DNA from: a virus
DNA length: 64,000 nucleotides
Reading direction: 5' to 3' (one strand)
Virus record (IMG/VR): IMGVR_UViG_3300030117_008341
Location: 17,269 to 81,268 of that record
Positions 44,145 to 52,633 of the stretch are shown piece by piece; position 1 is the first letter of the stretch, and each line of letters begins with the position of its first letter. The notes below the pieces were generated by a model that saw nothing but the letters and a program-made list of their open reading frames with translations, had not been told where the DNA came from and searched no databases. A program made the translations under genes and the position numbers.

Positions 44145-45461
44145 ATGGCAGTGCCTACACTAACGCCTGTTAGTACAACAAGCAAAGTAATATTAACTTC
44201 TACAGGTAGCACGACTACCGTAGGCAATGGTGCAGGCTCAACCACTCATTATCCTTTTGGCATGTATGTCACAACAACATCTGCCTTATATGATACAAAC
44301 TTTATTTCAGGAGCAGCCGATCAAGTCGCGTATACATACAAGAAGCTTGGCGGTGATGTGCTTGATATTGAACTAACAGTTGGGAATGTGTATGCGGCAT
44401 ATGAAGAGTCAGTGCTAGAGTACACTTATCATGTTAATAAACATCAGGCAAAAAATGTTCTTGGTAGCTTGTTAGGCTTTGCAACTGGCACATTTGATCA
44501 TGATGGTCAGATGACTGGAGGCGATGCATCCGGATCTGCTGTTAACCTTGCGTTTCCAAAATTTAAAGTGGAATATGCTCGTAAGGTTGGCGAGGGCTTC
44601 GCGGAAGAGGCAGGCATTGGTGGTGATAATACTTTTTACTCGGCATCATTTGCATTAACTGCCGGCGTGCAAGACTATGATTTACAGGCTATTATATCAA
44701 AGTCTGCCGCTGATAATTACGATCAAGCCGAAGCCGGCGGTCCAGTGCCATACGCTGACCTAGTTGGTAACAGAAAAGTAAAGATACAACGAGTATTTTA
44801 CAAAACACCGGGCGCAATGTGGAGATTTTACGGCTACTATGGTGGGTTAAATGTTGTTGGTAACTTAAATTACTATGGCCAATACTCTGATGATACTACT
44901 TTTGAGATTGTCCCCGTATGGCAGAATAAACTTCAATCTATGGCCTATGAAGACCACTTATTTACCAGATTGTCTCACTATTCATATGAATTGTTTAATA
45001 ATAAATTAAGAATTTTTCCTATTCCTCACGGCTTTGTTCCATTCATGCATGTCCAATTTACCATTGATAGCCAGCCATGGACCGAAGACGCTGACAGGAA
45101 GAATGGTACAGATGGTATTAACAACATGAGTACGTTGCCATTCGATAACATACCGTATGAGAATATTAACGCTATCGGCAAGCATTGGATCCGCCGCTAT
45201 GCTCTTTCGCTCTGCAAAGAGATGTTAGGTCAAATTCGTGGCAAGTTCGGTGGCGGTATCCCGATCCCCGGTGATAATGTTACACTTAACTCAGGTGATT
45301 TGCTTTCGCAAGCAAAAGAAGAACAAGACTATCTCAAGGAAGAATTAAAAACTATTCTGGATGAAATGACGTACAAAGCACTTGCACAACAAGACGCTGA
45401 AAAGATCGAAGCTATAGATAAGGTGAATGGTGGTATTCCATTAATGATTTATCAGGGGTAA
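44145..45461 (+). CDS. 13: Neck protein, gp13-like
   Basis: 438-aa protein assigned as a head-to-tail connector mainly from position: it follows the head genes and precedes gp14- and gp15-like genes and sheath, as gp13 does in T4. Supporting sequence includes VGNVYAAYEESVLEYTYHVN and a C-terminal region KHWIRRYALSLCKEMLGQIR followed by a helical QDYLKEELKTILDEMTYKAL, typical of head-completion proteins. Longer than T4 gp13 (309 aa). SD AGAGGGAGA upstream of ATG. The next gene starts 4 nt after the stop. Confidence 0.7.
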   Translation: MAVPTLTPVSTTSKVILTSTGSTTTVGNGAGSTTHYPFGMYVTTTSALYDTNFISGAADQVAYTYKKLGGDVLDIELTVGNVYAAYEESVLEYTYHVNKHQAKNVLGSLLGFATGTFDHDGQMTGGDASGSAVNLAFPKFKVEYARKVGEGFAEEAGIGGDNTFYSASFALTAGVQDYDLQAIISKSAADNYDQAEAGGPVPYADLVGNRKVKIQRVFYKTPGAMWRFYGYYGGLNVVGNLNYYGQYSDDTTFEIVPVWQNKLQSMAYEDHLFTRLSHYSYELFNNKLRIFPIPHGFVPFMHVQFTIDSQPWTEDADRKNGTDGINNMSTLPFDNIPYENINAIGKHWIRRYALSLCKEMLGQIRGKFGGGIPIPGDNVTLNSGDLLSQAKEEQDYLKEELKTILDEMTYKALAQQDAEKIEAIDKVNGGIPLMIYQG

Positions 45462-45465
45462 GTAA

Positions 45466-45960
45466 ATGTCAAATGAAAACAAATGGTCACAGCCTGATGC
45501 TCCACCCCCTCCCTTGTTCACAGGTAAAAAAGAAAGAGATCTTGTAAAACAAGTCAATGATGAGCTTATTGAGCGCGTCATAGGCCAAACCATCGCCTAT
45601 TATCCAATAGACACACAAACAACAAACTTTCATTCTCTTTATGGAGAAGCTATCCACAAGAACTTTTTGCCTCCAATCAGAGTTCAGGCCCTAGTCGAGT
45701 TTGAGGGGATAAATACAAAGTTTGAAAACAGTATTGGCTTAGACAAAGAAACTAATATTACAGTTCATTTTCATAAACGTCGCCTAACCGAAGATCAAGA
45801 CCTTTTTGTGCGAGAAGGTGACTTTGTAGCATACGGAAAGTTTTTCTACGAGATAGTTAGTTTATCGGAACCAAGACCACTCTATGGTCAAGTAGATCAT
45901 CTTTTAGAGATTTCTGCTAAATGTATCCGAGCACGGGAGGATTTATTCGATGCCAGCTAA
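45466..45960 (+). CDS. 14: Neck protein, gp14-like
   Basis: 164-aa protein. The second half has the gp14-type pattern FHKRRLTEDQDLFVREGDFV, then FYEIVSLSEPRPLYGQVDH, ending in a Cys-containing strand (LEISAKCIRA). T4 gp14 is longer (256 aa), so this may be a reduced form. It stands between the gp13- and gp15-like genes, as expected. The last 11 bases overlap the next gene, whose SD (GGGAGGA) is inside this one. Confidence 0.7.
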   Translation: MSNENKWSQPDAPPPPLFTGKKERDLVKQVNDELIERVIGQTIAYYPIDTQTTNFHSLYGEAIHKNFLPPIRVQALVEFEGINTKFENSIGLDKETNITVHFHKRRLTEDQDLFVREGDFVAYGKFFYEIVSLSEPRPLYGQVDHLLEISAKCIRAREDLFDAS

Positions 45961-46885
45961 AAAGCCCGACTACTCGTTCACAGACTTGCCAGATCACGGT
46001 GATGTATTGAAAGATTTAACTTTCATGCCCTCTACTGCTGAAAACATTGATCAGGCCATATTTAAATTTATCAATGAAGAGCTTGATTTATTTACAACCA
46101 CAAATAAAGGCAGAAAAAAGGTTCCTATTATTTGGGTTTCTGCCGAACGTGCTCATCAAATAAAAAACAATCGAGACCTAAGAGACAATAATGGTGTGTT
46201 AAAGCTACCACTTATTACAATTGAAAGAACGGGCCTAACAAAAGACCCAGCCTTCAAAGGCACTTGGCAAGCGCATATGCCAGACTTCGGAAAAACATAT
46301 CACAAAGTTAGAAGAGTTAATGTCCCGGCAGCAAGAAAAATAAACCATGAGAAGACATCAAACTTTGCGAATGCTTTTTCGGGCAGAAGATCAGGGGTTA
46401 ATAACAATGTTGGCATTGGCCAACAAAACTTTCCAGCCCAACCTAATAGGAAAAATCCAACTGTGCTAGAAACAATATACTTGCCAATACCAATCTGGGT
46501 TAACGCAACATATTCCCTAAAGCTAAGAACTCAATACATACAACAAATGAACGATTTAACACAGCCTTTTTATACTTTTACAGGACAGATGAATTCGTTT
46601 TTTGCGACTAACGAAGGTCACAGATATGAAGGGTTTGTTGAGGGCGACTTTGGTAAGACAAATAATATTGCTGATATGGGGGAAGAAGAAAGAACTTATG
46701 TAACAGACGTTACCTTAAAAGTTCTTGGCTATCTTATGGGCGAGGGTTCCAACGATAAGAAGCCTAAAATTACCGTGACTCAAAACTTTGTAGACGTAAA
46801 AATACCAAGGGAAAGAGTTATTGTTGGAGACATTAATGAGTTCTTAAGAGAGGACGAGGAAGGAAAAGGTTTTTATAGAGAGTAA
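45950..46885 (+). CDS. 15: Tail sheath stabiliser/terminator, gp15-like
   Basis: 311-aa protein that would cap the tail and join it to the neck. The segments KVPIIWVSAERAHQIKNNRD, LPLITIERTGLTKDP, and LPIPIWVNATYSLKLRTQYI with IQQMNDLTQPFYTFTGQ match the order in T4-type gp15 proteins (T4: 272 aa). Overlaps the gp14-like gene by 11 nt. It is directly upstream of the sheath gene's promoter region. Confidence is lower than for sheath and tube because the match is by pattern and synteny. Confidence 0.7.
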   Translation: MPAKKPDYSFTDLPDHGDVLKDLTFMPSTAENIDQAIFKFINEELDLFTTTNKGRKKVPIIWVSAERAHQIKNNRDLRDNNGVLKLPLITIERTGLTKDPAFKGTWQAHMPDFGKTYHKVRRVNVPAARKINHEKTSNFANAFSGRRSGVNNNVGIGQQNFPAQPNRKNPTVLETIYLPIPIWVNATYSLKLRTQYIQQMNDLTQPFYTFTGQMNSFFATNEGHRYEGFVEGDFGKTNNIADMGEEERTYVTDVTLKVLGYLMGEGSNDKKPKITVTQNFVDVKIPRERVIVGDINEFLREDEEGKGFYRE

Positions 46886-46906
46886 GGGTCTTTGCTTCTA
46901 TACAAT

Positions 46907-46914
46907 ACTATTTA
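46907..46914 (+). promoter_or_regulatory. Candidate late promoter motif ACTATTTA
   Basis: ACTATTTA in the 80-nt gap, 51 nt before the sheath ATG. The SD AAGGAGA follows near the start. Confidence 0.5.
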
Positions 46915-46965
46915 TAAAGTGAAAGGAACCATATCGAGACTATTTGGTTTTAAGGAGACATAGTA

Positions 46966-49947
46966 ATGCCATCAGACGCTAGAAAATTTAGATTCGTATC
47001 CCCCGGTATTTTCATTAATGAAATCGACCAGTCGCAGATCCCTGCACTCCCTGAAGCTGTAGGGCCTGTGATTATTGGCCGCGCAGAAAAAGGCCCCGGA
47101 ATGACCCCAACAAAGGTCGGCTCATTTTCTGAATTTGTTGAAAGATTTGGAAACCCACTCTCTGGTATAGGCACGGACGGTGATGTCTGGCGCTTAGGTA
47201 ATGGTTACGCTGCTCCGTCATACGGTGCATACGCCGCACAAGCTTATCTCCGCGCTGGTGTTGGTCCTGTTACTTTTGTTCGTCTTATGGGCACGCAGTC
47301 TCCTGATGCTACCACTGCCGGCAAAGCAGGCTGGACCACAACTGCTACTAGTCCCACTAGTCTTGCATCCACCAACGGCGGCGCATATGGTCTCTTCTTG
47401 TTCGAGTCTGCTTCAGCAGGCGGTACAACGACTGCACCGGGCACACTTGCCGCTGTTTGGTATTTGAATAGTGGCGCGATTGTCCTTTCTGGAAACGTTG
47501 CTGGCTCTACAGCGACAACTGGCGCAGCAGCAGTGGCAGTCAAAGCGGATTCCACTGGCAACTTCAAAGCGCAGATTTATAGCACTGCCGGCGTCCCACT
47601 TACGGGCGCAGGAAAACTAGAGGACATTACCTTTAACCTTACTGAGGGTAGTCGCCACTTTATCCGTAATGTGTTCAATACGAATCCCGAGAACGCCGGC
47701 GCAATGGCAGATACAACCACTTCCAAAAACTATTGGCTTGGACAAACGTTTGAAAGCTATGTTGCACGCGCTGGAACGGCTGGTGCATCCTTAGCAGGAG
47801 ACGCTGCTTCGTTTGGCGCAATTCTTGCGATCGCGAACAGTTCAGACGACAACGGCCCACATGAGCAAAGAATCCCTTACCGTGATGCACACTCTGGTTG
47901 GTTCTTTGCACAGTCTCTCAACGCCGACACCGCTTCATATACTCATGAAAATCAACAAAAACTTTTTAAGTTTGTTGGCATCAATGGTCACGGCGCATGG
48001 CTGCATAGAAACATTAAAATCTCTATCAATAACATCAAAGCACCAAGCAATGACAACGTGAAATATGGAACGTTCGATGTTGAAATTCGTAAAGCACAAG
48101 ACACCGACCTTGGTCCAGTAATTCTTGAAAGATTCTCTAACTGTAACTTGGACCCAAGAAGCGCCAACTTTATTGCTCGCAAGATTGGTGACATCTCCGT
48201 TGAGTTTGACAATGATGAAAAGAGATATAGAGAGTTTGGGGATTATGCCAACAATTCTGAATACGTTCGCGTCGTTCTACATGAGAATGTTGGTGTTATC
48301 GATCCAAAGTTCTTGCCATTTGGTGTCTTTGGGCCGCCAAAGTATCCGGGCTGGACTTCTACTGCTGCTACCGCACCGACCAACGGTAATGCAAGCACCA
48401 ACGCATTTGCTCTTGGCTCTAATGAGATCCCATTCTCTGCTTGCACAACTGCGAACTTCTTAACTGGTGGCGCAGATTCTGTTCTTGGTGCTTATGGTAC
48501 TGCTGATATTACATATCCTAATGTCCTGACCCGCTTAAGTTGCTCTAATGGTGGCGACGGCGCTAGCCCAACCACTAATGCCTATTTTGGGCTGCAAACT
48601 ACTAAGGCTAGAACTAGCACAGTGTTTGATAACGGGTATGTTGATTATCTTCGTCCTCTCGGAGCGGACGTTGTGAGTGACGCAGCTTGGGTAGATACTT
48701 TTGGAATCAGTGGCTACACTAGTCCGCTTATCCCACAGTTTAAGTTTACCCTTGATGAAGTGTTTGTTACTTACGATACAAGCACCTACTCCTCAACGAC
48801 CCCAACTCTCGGTATTCAAGACGCTGCATATATCTCTGGATCTTTTGCAAACGGCACCTCGTTTACCGCAACCAGTTCTGTTGGTGGTACAGCAAACTTT
48901 GAGAATATTCTTAATGCCAAGGTTAATCGTTTCACATCGCCTCTCTTCGGCGGCTTTGATGGTGTTGATATCACAGAGCGTGATCCGTTCCGCAATACTC
49001 TTATTGATGGCACCTCACCTACGGAAGAGACTAACTATGTGTTCTTCTCGCTCCGCAGAGCCATTAACACTATTGCAGATGCAGAGGTCGTTGAGATGAA
49101 TCTTGCTTCTCTCCCCGGTATTTGGCACGAAGAAACCACCAAGTATCTTATCGATACTTGTGAAGCTCGCGGAGATGCATTGGCCGTCATCGACCTTAAG
49201 GGTGGCTTTACCCCAAGGCACGAAAGCACTGATTCCAAGTCTACTAGAAAGGGATCGTTAGGTAATGTCCTAACCAACATTAAGGCTCGTAATCTTAACT
49301 CCTCCTATGGCGCGGCTTACTACCCATGGGTGAAGGTCAGAGACGATCAAAGTGGCACCATTGTTAATATGCCTCCTTCGGTTGTTGCCCTTGGTGTTCT
49401 TGCCAACACAGAGAGAGCAGCAGATGTCTGGTTCGCGCCAGCAGGTTTCCGTAGAGGTGGCCTGTCACTTGGAGCGGCTGGTCTAACTGTTAGCGGCGTT
49501 GAAACCAAATTAACTTCGCGCAATAGAGATGATCTCTACGAGGTCAATGTTAACCCGATTGCTTCTTTCCCCGCAGAGGGCATCGTGGTCTTCGGACAGA
49601 AGACATTGCAAGCCACTCAGTCGGCACTTGACCGTATCAACGTGCGTCGTCTGTTGATCTTCCTCAAGAGAGGAATCTCCAGAATCTCCAGCACCACGCT
49701 GTTCCAGCCAAACGTGCAAGCTACTTGGAATAACTTCAAGTCTAGAGCAGATCAGTTCTTGGGCGATGTCCAAACTAGATTCGGTCTCGATGACTTCCGG
49801 GTTGTTCTTGACGAAACCACCACTACTCCTGACTTAGTTGATCGTAACATCTTGTATGCTAAGATTTTTGTCAAGCCCACAAGAGCCATTGAGTTCATTG
49901 CTATTGACTTCATTATTACAAGGTCAGGTGCGTCTTTCGACGACTAA
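46966..49947 (+). CDS. 18: Tail sheath protein, gp18-like
   Basis: 993-aa contractile sheath subunit. The N-terminus (VSPGIFINEIDQSQIPALPE, then GPVIIGRAEKGPGMTPTKVG) and the C-terminal domain (SRISSTTLFQPNVQATWNNF, GDVQTRFGLDDFRVV, ILYAKIFVKPTRAIEFIAI) are the standard sheath ends. T4 gp18 has 659 aa; the extra ~330 aa are in the middle, with Ser/Thr/Gly/Ala-rich stretches, and are probably exposed surface domains. Codon use is more C/G-ending than in most neighbours, as in the capsid gene. Confidence 0.95.
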   Translation: MPSDARKFRFVSPGIFINEIDQSQIPALPEAVGPVIIGRAEKGPGMTPTKVGSFSEFVERFGNPLSGIGTDGDVWRLGNGYAAPSYGAYAAQAYLRAGVGPVTFVRLMGTQSPDATTAGKAGWTTTATSPTSLASTNGGAYGLFLFESASAGGTTTAPGTLAAVWYLNSGAIVLSGNVAGSTATTGAAAVAVKADSTGNFKAQIYSTAGVPLTGAGKLEDITFNLTEGSRHFIRNVFNTNPENAGAMADTTTSKNYWLGQTFESYVARAGTAGASLAGDAASFGAILAIANSSDDNGPHEQRIPYRDAHSGWFFAQSLNADTASYTHENQQKLFKFVGINGHGAWLHRNIKISINNIKAPSNDNVKYGTFDVEIRKAQDTDLGPVILERFSNCNLDPRSANFIARKIGDISVEFDNDEKRYREFGDYANNSEYVRVVLHENVGVIDPKFLPFGVFGPPKYPGWTSTAATAPTNGNASTNAFALGSNEIPFSACTTANFLTGGADSVLGAYGTADITYPNVLTRLSCSNGGDGASPTTNAYFGLQTTKARTSTVFDNGYVDYLRPLGADVVSDAAWVDTFGISGYTSPLIPQFKFTLDEVFVTYDTSTYSSTTPTLGIQDAAYISGSFANGTSFTATSSVGGTANFENILNAKVNRFTSPLFGGFDGVDITERDPFRNTLIDGTSPTEETNYVFFSLRRAINTIADAEVVEMNLASLPGIWHEETTKYLIDTCEARGDALAVIDLKGGFTPRHESTDSKSTRKGSLGNVLTNIKARNLNSSYGAAYYPWVKVRDDQSGTIVNMPPSVVALGVLANTERAADVWFAPAGFRRGGLSLGAAGLTVSGVETKLTSRNRDDLYEVNVNPIASFPAEGIVVFGQKTLQATQSALDRINVRRLLIFLKRGISRISSTTLFQPNVQATWNNFKSRADQFLGDVQTRFGLDDFRVVLDETTTTPDLVDRNILYAKIFVKPTRAIEFIAIDFIITRSGASFDD

Positions 49948-49960
49948 AAAACATTTGAGT

Positions 49961-49968
49961 ACTATTTA
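49961..49968 (+). promoter_or_regulatory. Candidate late promoter motif ACTATTTA
   Basis: ACTATTTA ends 24 nt before the tail tube ATG, in the short gap after the sheath gene. Confidence 0.5.
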
Positions 49969-49992
49969 AAATAGATAGGGAGACACTACAAC

Positions 49993-50562
49993 ATGGCAAA
50001 TAACTTCTGGACAAATGTCCCGGCTCAAGATCCAAAGAGAGGCTTTCGCTTCCGGGTTTTAATTCCCGGTATTGATTCTAACTTTCTTTGGTACGCTAAG
50101 ACTGCCACGAAGCCACAGATTTCTTTTGGCGAAGCATCACACTCTTACTTGAACCACACCTACTATTGGCCCGGCCGAGCAGAGTGGAATGAGGTGGATG
50201 TTACCCTTGTTGATCCTGTCGAGCCAAATCTCGCCGGAAACATGTCAGCCCTGATCGTTGCTGCTGGTTATGAGATTCCCTCTGATTCCAATCAGTTTAG
50301 TACAATGTCGAAAGCTAGAGCCTCACAGCCGCTTGGAGTTGTTACAATCGAACAAATTGATGAGAGTGGAAACACTTTAGAGAAGTGGAACCTGAATAAT
50401 GCTTGGGTGAAAGAACTCACTTGGGGAGAGCTTGATTACTCTAGTGATGATCTTACCGAGTGTACTATTAAGTTCCGATATGATTGGGCATCCCTTACTT
50501 CCGCAGCCGATGGTCCACAAAACATCAGTGGCCCCTTCTTCGCAGGACCTACAACCAGTTAA
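49993..50562 (+). CDS. 19: Tail tube protein, gp19-like
   Basis: 189-aa subunit of the inner tail tube. It has the typical gp19 start (RGFRFRVLIPGIDS, WYAKTATKPQISF), the central VDVTLVDPVEPNLAGNMSAL strand and the C-terminal WVKELTWGELDYSSDDLTEC with a following IKFRYDW. T4 gp19 is 163 aa. The next gene encodes a clear paralogue. Confidence 0.93.
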   Translation: MANNFWTNVPAQDPKRGFRFRVLIPGIDSNFLWYAKTATKPQISFGEASHSYLNHTYYWPGRAEWNEVDVTLVDPVEPNLAGNMSALIVAAGYEIPSDSNQFSTMSKARASQPLGVVTIEQIDESGNTLEKWNLNNAWVKELTWGELDYSSDDLTECTIKFRYDWASLTSAADGPQNISGPFFAGPTTS

Positions 50563-50575
50563 TAGAGGTGATTAA

Positions 50576-51520
50576 ATGGCTAGTGGTACAGATGGCAAGC
50601 CCGGTGAGAGGTTCGTTATACCCAGCCAAAGATTTCTGGAAACGGTCAATCGTATTGAAGGCGGGGGAACTTTTGACGCCTCTTCCATTCCAGACGCTGA
50701 TTTTGAACAAGCTTTTGGTTTACCTAGTGATGAAGAACTTGTAGCTGACGCACTACTTAGTTCGGCTAAAGCCACTACGAAAGCTAAGGATAAGGCACAT
50801 TTTTGGACAACGCCATCGGTATTTTTGGACTTTGATCCTAAATCACAGTTTCGTTGGAGAGTCCGCATACCGGGCCTGAATTTAAAAGATACCTCTGCTA
50901 GCCCCGACGAGGTTGATGTTGTACGCCGCTCTATACTTGCTGATGCAAGTGGTGATACAGTATGGTATGCGAAAACAATTGATAAACCAACTTATGCTGT
51001 GAAAAACATGGTTGACGGTAGATACCCTGTAGATGGTGTGTTGGCAACACCAAAGATAACCGCTACATCGCCAGAACTTAAGCCAGTAACAATGACATTG
51101 GTTGACCCTGTAAGTCCCGGCTCAACAAGAGCACTTGCTAGATATTTGCGTAACGCAGGGTTCCAAGAGAAAGCAAAACCTGACAACGCTACGCGAGCCT
51201 ATCTAGGGACCAACTATCCATCGGCTTTACCCGGAGGCCCAGAACCTACACACGGAGAGATGTATATAGAACAGCTAGATGCGAGAGGCGTTATTCTTGA
51301 ACGCTGGACACTTATCGATCCTTATCCGATTGAAGTGAACTTTGGAAAGCTTGATTACTCTAGTGATAATCTAGTAGAAATCTCCGTTACTTGGGGATAC
51401 AGAACATTTAAGGTATTTTTCCCAGCTATTGGGGATGAGCCAGAAATGGAATACTTTGCAGAAATACCAGCCGCCAATAGTTTGGGTGGTGGCGCCGCCG
51501 GCGGATTACCCGGCACATAA
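50576..51520 (+). CDS. Second tail-tube-fold protein, gp54- or gp48-like candidate
   Basis: 314-aa paralogue of the tail tube protein. An N-terminal extension of ~85 residues precedes the tube fold: FRWRVRIPGLNL, TVWYAKTIDKPTYAVK, VTMTLVDPVSPGSTRALARY, and FGKLDYSSDNLVEISVTWGY match the gp19-like protein in order. T4 has tube-fold proteins gp54 (320 aa) and gp48 at the tube-baseplate junction; the size fits gp54. The tail ends Gly/Ala-rich (GGGAAGGLPGT). The precise choice between tube initiator and additional tube subunit is unsettled. Confidence 0.75.
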   Translation: MASGTDGKPGERFVIPSQRFLETVNRIEGGGTFDASSIPDADFEQAFGLPSDEELVADALLSSAKATTKAKDKAHFWTTPSVFLDFDPKSQFRWRVRIPGLNLKDTSASPDEVDVVRRSILADASGDTVWYAKTIDKPTYAVKNMVDGRYPVDGVLATPKITATSPELKPVTMTLVDPVSPGSTRALARYLRNAGFQEKAKPDNATRAYLGTNYPSALPGGPEPTHGEMYIEQLDARGVILERWTLIDPYPIEVNFGKLDYSSDNLVEISVTWGYRTFKVFFPAIGDEPEMEYFAEIPAANSLGGGAAGGLPGT

Positions 51521-51541
51521 TAATTTTAACCTAGAGAGGTA

Positions 51542-52387
51542 ATGATGAGAGACAATAATAAGCGGCTATCAGCCGGTGCAGATCCAGCACCTGCCGTAGC
51601 TGATGATGCAAAGCCGTCCTTGGACTTTGCTACACCAACAGAGTTGGTGGACTTGCCATCAAAAGGCAAGTTTTATTCTGAAGGGCATCCCCTTTATAAT
51701 CAAGAAACAATCGAAATCAAGTATATGACAGCCAGAGATGAAGATATTCTAACATCTCCTTCGTTATTGAAGAAAGGTGTTGCCATTGATAGATTCCTAC
51801 AAAATGTTATTCGTAATCAACGGATTAACGTCAATTCGTTGCTATCTGGTGATAAAAATGCTATTCTTGTTGCATCGCGCATCAATGGTTTCGGAGCAGA
51901 CTATACAACTAAGGTAACATGTCCGAACTGCATGGCTGTAAACGAACATACTTTTGATTTGGATGCTGTTGAACAATATTCTGGAGATGTACACGATGGG
52001 TACGATATTGTTGCAACCGATCGTGGAACCTTTCTTGTTAAACTTCCAAGAACCGAACTTGAAGTTGAAGTGAGGCTGCTAACCAGTAAAGATGAAAATG
52101 AACTCGCTGCAAAAATGCAAGCAAACAAAAAACGTTCTAATGTGGTAGAAACGAACCTAACAGATCAGCTTAAAAAAGTGATTGTATCTATTAATGGTGT
52201 TGATGATATGCAATCAATCCATAAGGTTGTTAACAATTTACCGGCTTATGATTCTCGATATCTGCGTGGTGCCTTTGTAAGGATCACGCCCGGTTTGGAC
52301 ATGACACAAGATTTTACTTGTGATTCCTGTGGTTTCGAGAAGGAGGTAGATATACCGTTAACGGTTGACTTTTTTTGGTCTAAATAA
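51542..52387 (+). CDS. 26: Zinc-binding baseplate hub assembly protein, gp26-like
   Basis: 281-aa protein of the T4 gp26-related hub-assembly type, as suggested by DLPSKGKFYSEGHPL, IEIKYMTARDEDILTSPSLL, KNAILVASRINGFG. It has two CxxC pairs in a probable zinc site: VTCPNCMAVNEH near residue 130 and FTCDSCGFEKEV near residue 262. Longer than T4 gp26 (208 aa). The last codons pass through a run of seven T where a +1 slip would fuse the protein to the next frame. A second ATG three bases downstream is equally possible as the start. Confidence 0.7.
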   Translation: MMRDNNKRLSAGADPAPAVADDAKPSLDFATPTELVDLPSKGKFYSEGHPLYNQETIEIKYMTARDEDILTSPSLLKKGVAIDRFLQNVIRNQRINVNSLLSGDKNAILVASRINGFGADYTTKVTCPNCMAVNEHTFDLDAVEQYSGDVHDGYDIVATDRGTFLVKLPRTELEVEVRLLTSKDENELAAKMQANKKRSNVVETNLTDQLKKVIVSINGVDDMQSIHKVVNNLPAYDSRYLRGAFVRITPGLDMTQDFTCDSCGFEKEVDIPLTVDFFWSK

Positions 52388-52577
52388 CGAGTATATCGCT
52401 TCGGTATATGAAGAGTTATTTCTTTTAAAATATCATGGCAACTGGTCATTTATGGAGGCATATAATCTTCCGATTACTATTCGTAGATGGTTCCTTAAAC
52501 GCCTCAGCGACCAGATAGAAAAAGAAAACAAACAAGTCGAAGAGGCTCAAAACAAATCTAAGTCCGGAAGGCGTTAA
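52365..52577 (+). CDS. Small helical protein, possible frameshift extension of gp26-like
   Basis: 70-aa frame (70 codons from a TTG) beginning inside the end of the gp26-like gene in the +1 frame. The body is plausible: EYIASVYEELFLLKYHGNWS, MEAYNLPITIRRWFLKRLSD, then a charged tail (IEKENKQVEEAQNKSKSGRR). No good start is visible: TTG 52365 has no SD at a normal distance, and the next in-frame Met comes late (in SFMEAY). Either an unusual start or a +1 slip on the T7 run makes it. Before a tape measure region such paired products are known as tail chaperones (G/GT in lambda). Confidence 0.6.
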   Translation: MTFFGLNNEYIASVYEELFLLKYHGNWSFMEAYNLPITIRRWFLKRLSDQIEKENKQVEEAQNKSKSGRR

Positions 52578-52594
52578 TGTCTTCCGGTCTTTTT
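52564..52594 (+). terminator. Rho-independent terminator after the hub-assembly genes
   Basis: CCGGAAG (52564-52570) pairs with CTTCCGG (52581-52587) around a 10-nt loop that contains the stop codon of the preceding frame, followed by TCTTTTT. It precedes an ACTATTTA motif. Confidence 0.85.
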
Positions 52595-52604
52595 GCTTCT
52601 CGAA

Positions 52605-52612
52605 ACTATTTA
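52605..52612 (+). promoter_or_regulatory. Candidate late promoter motif ACTATTTA
   Basis: ACTATTTA starts 11 nt after the terminator T-run and ends 21 nt before the next ATG. Confidence 0.55.
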
Positions 52613-52633
52613 CATACAGGGAGAATATAGGCT

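Noticed and set aside
52340-52347. AAGGAGGT as an SD for the small frame at 52365
   Set aside because: It ends 17 nt before the TTG, too far for initiation, and simply codes part of the gp26-like protein (EKEV); at 20+ nt it is also far for a standard frameshift stimulator.
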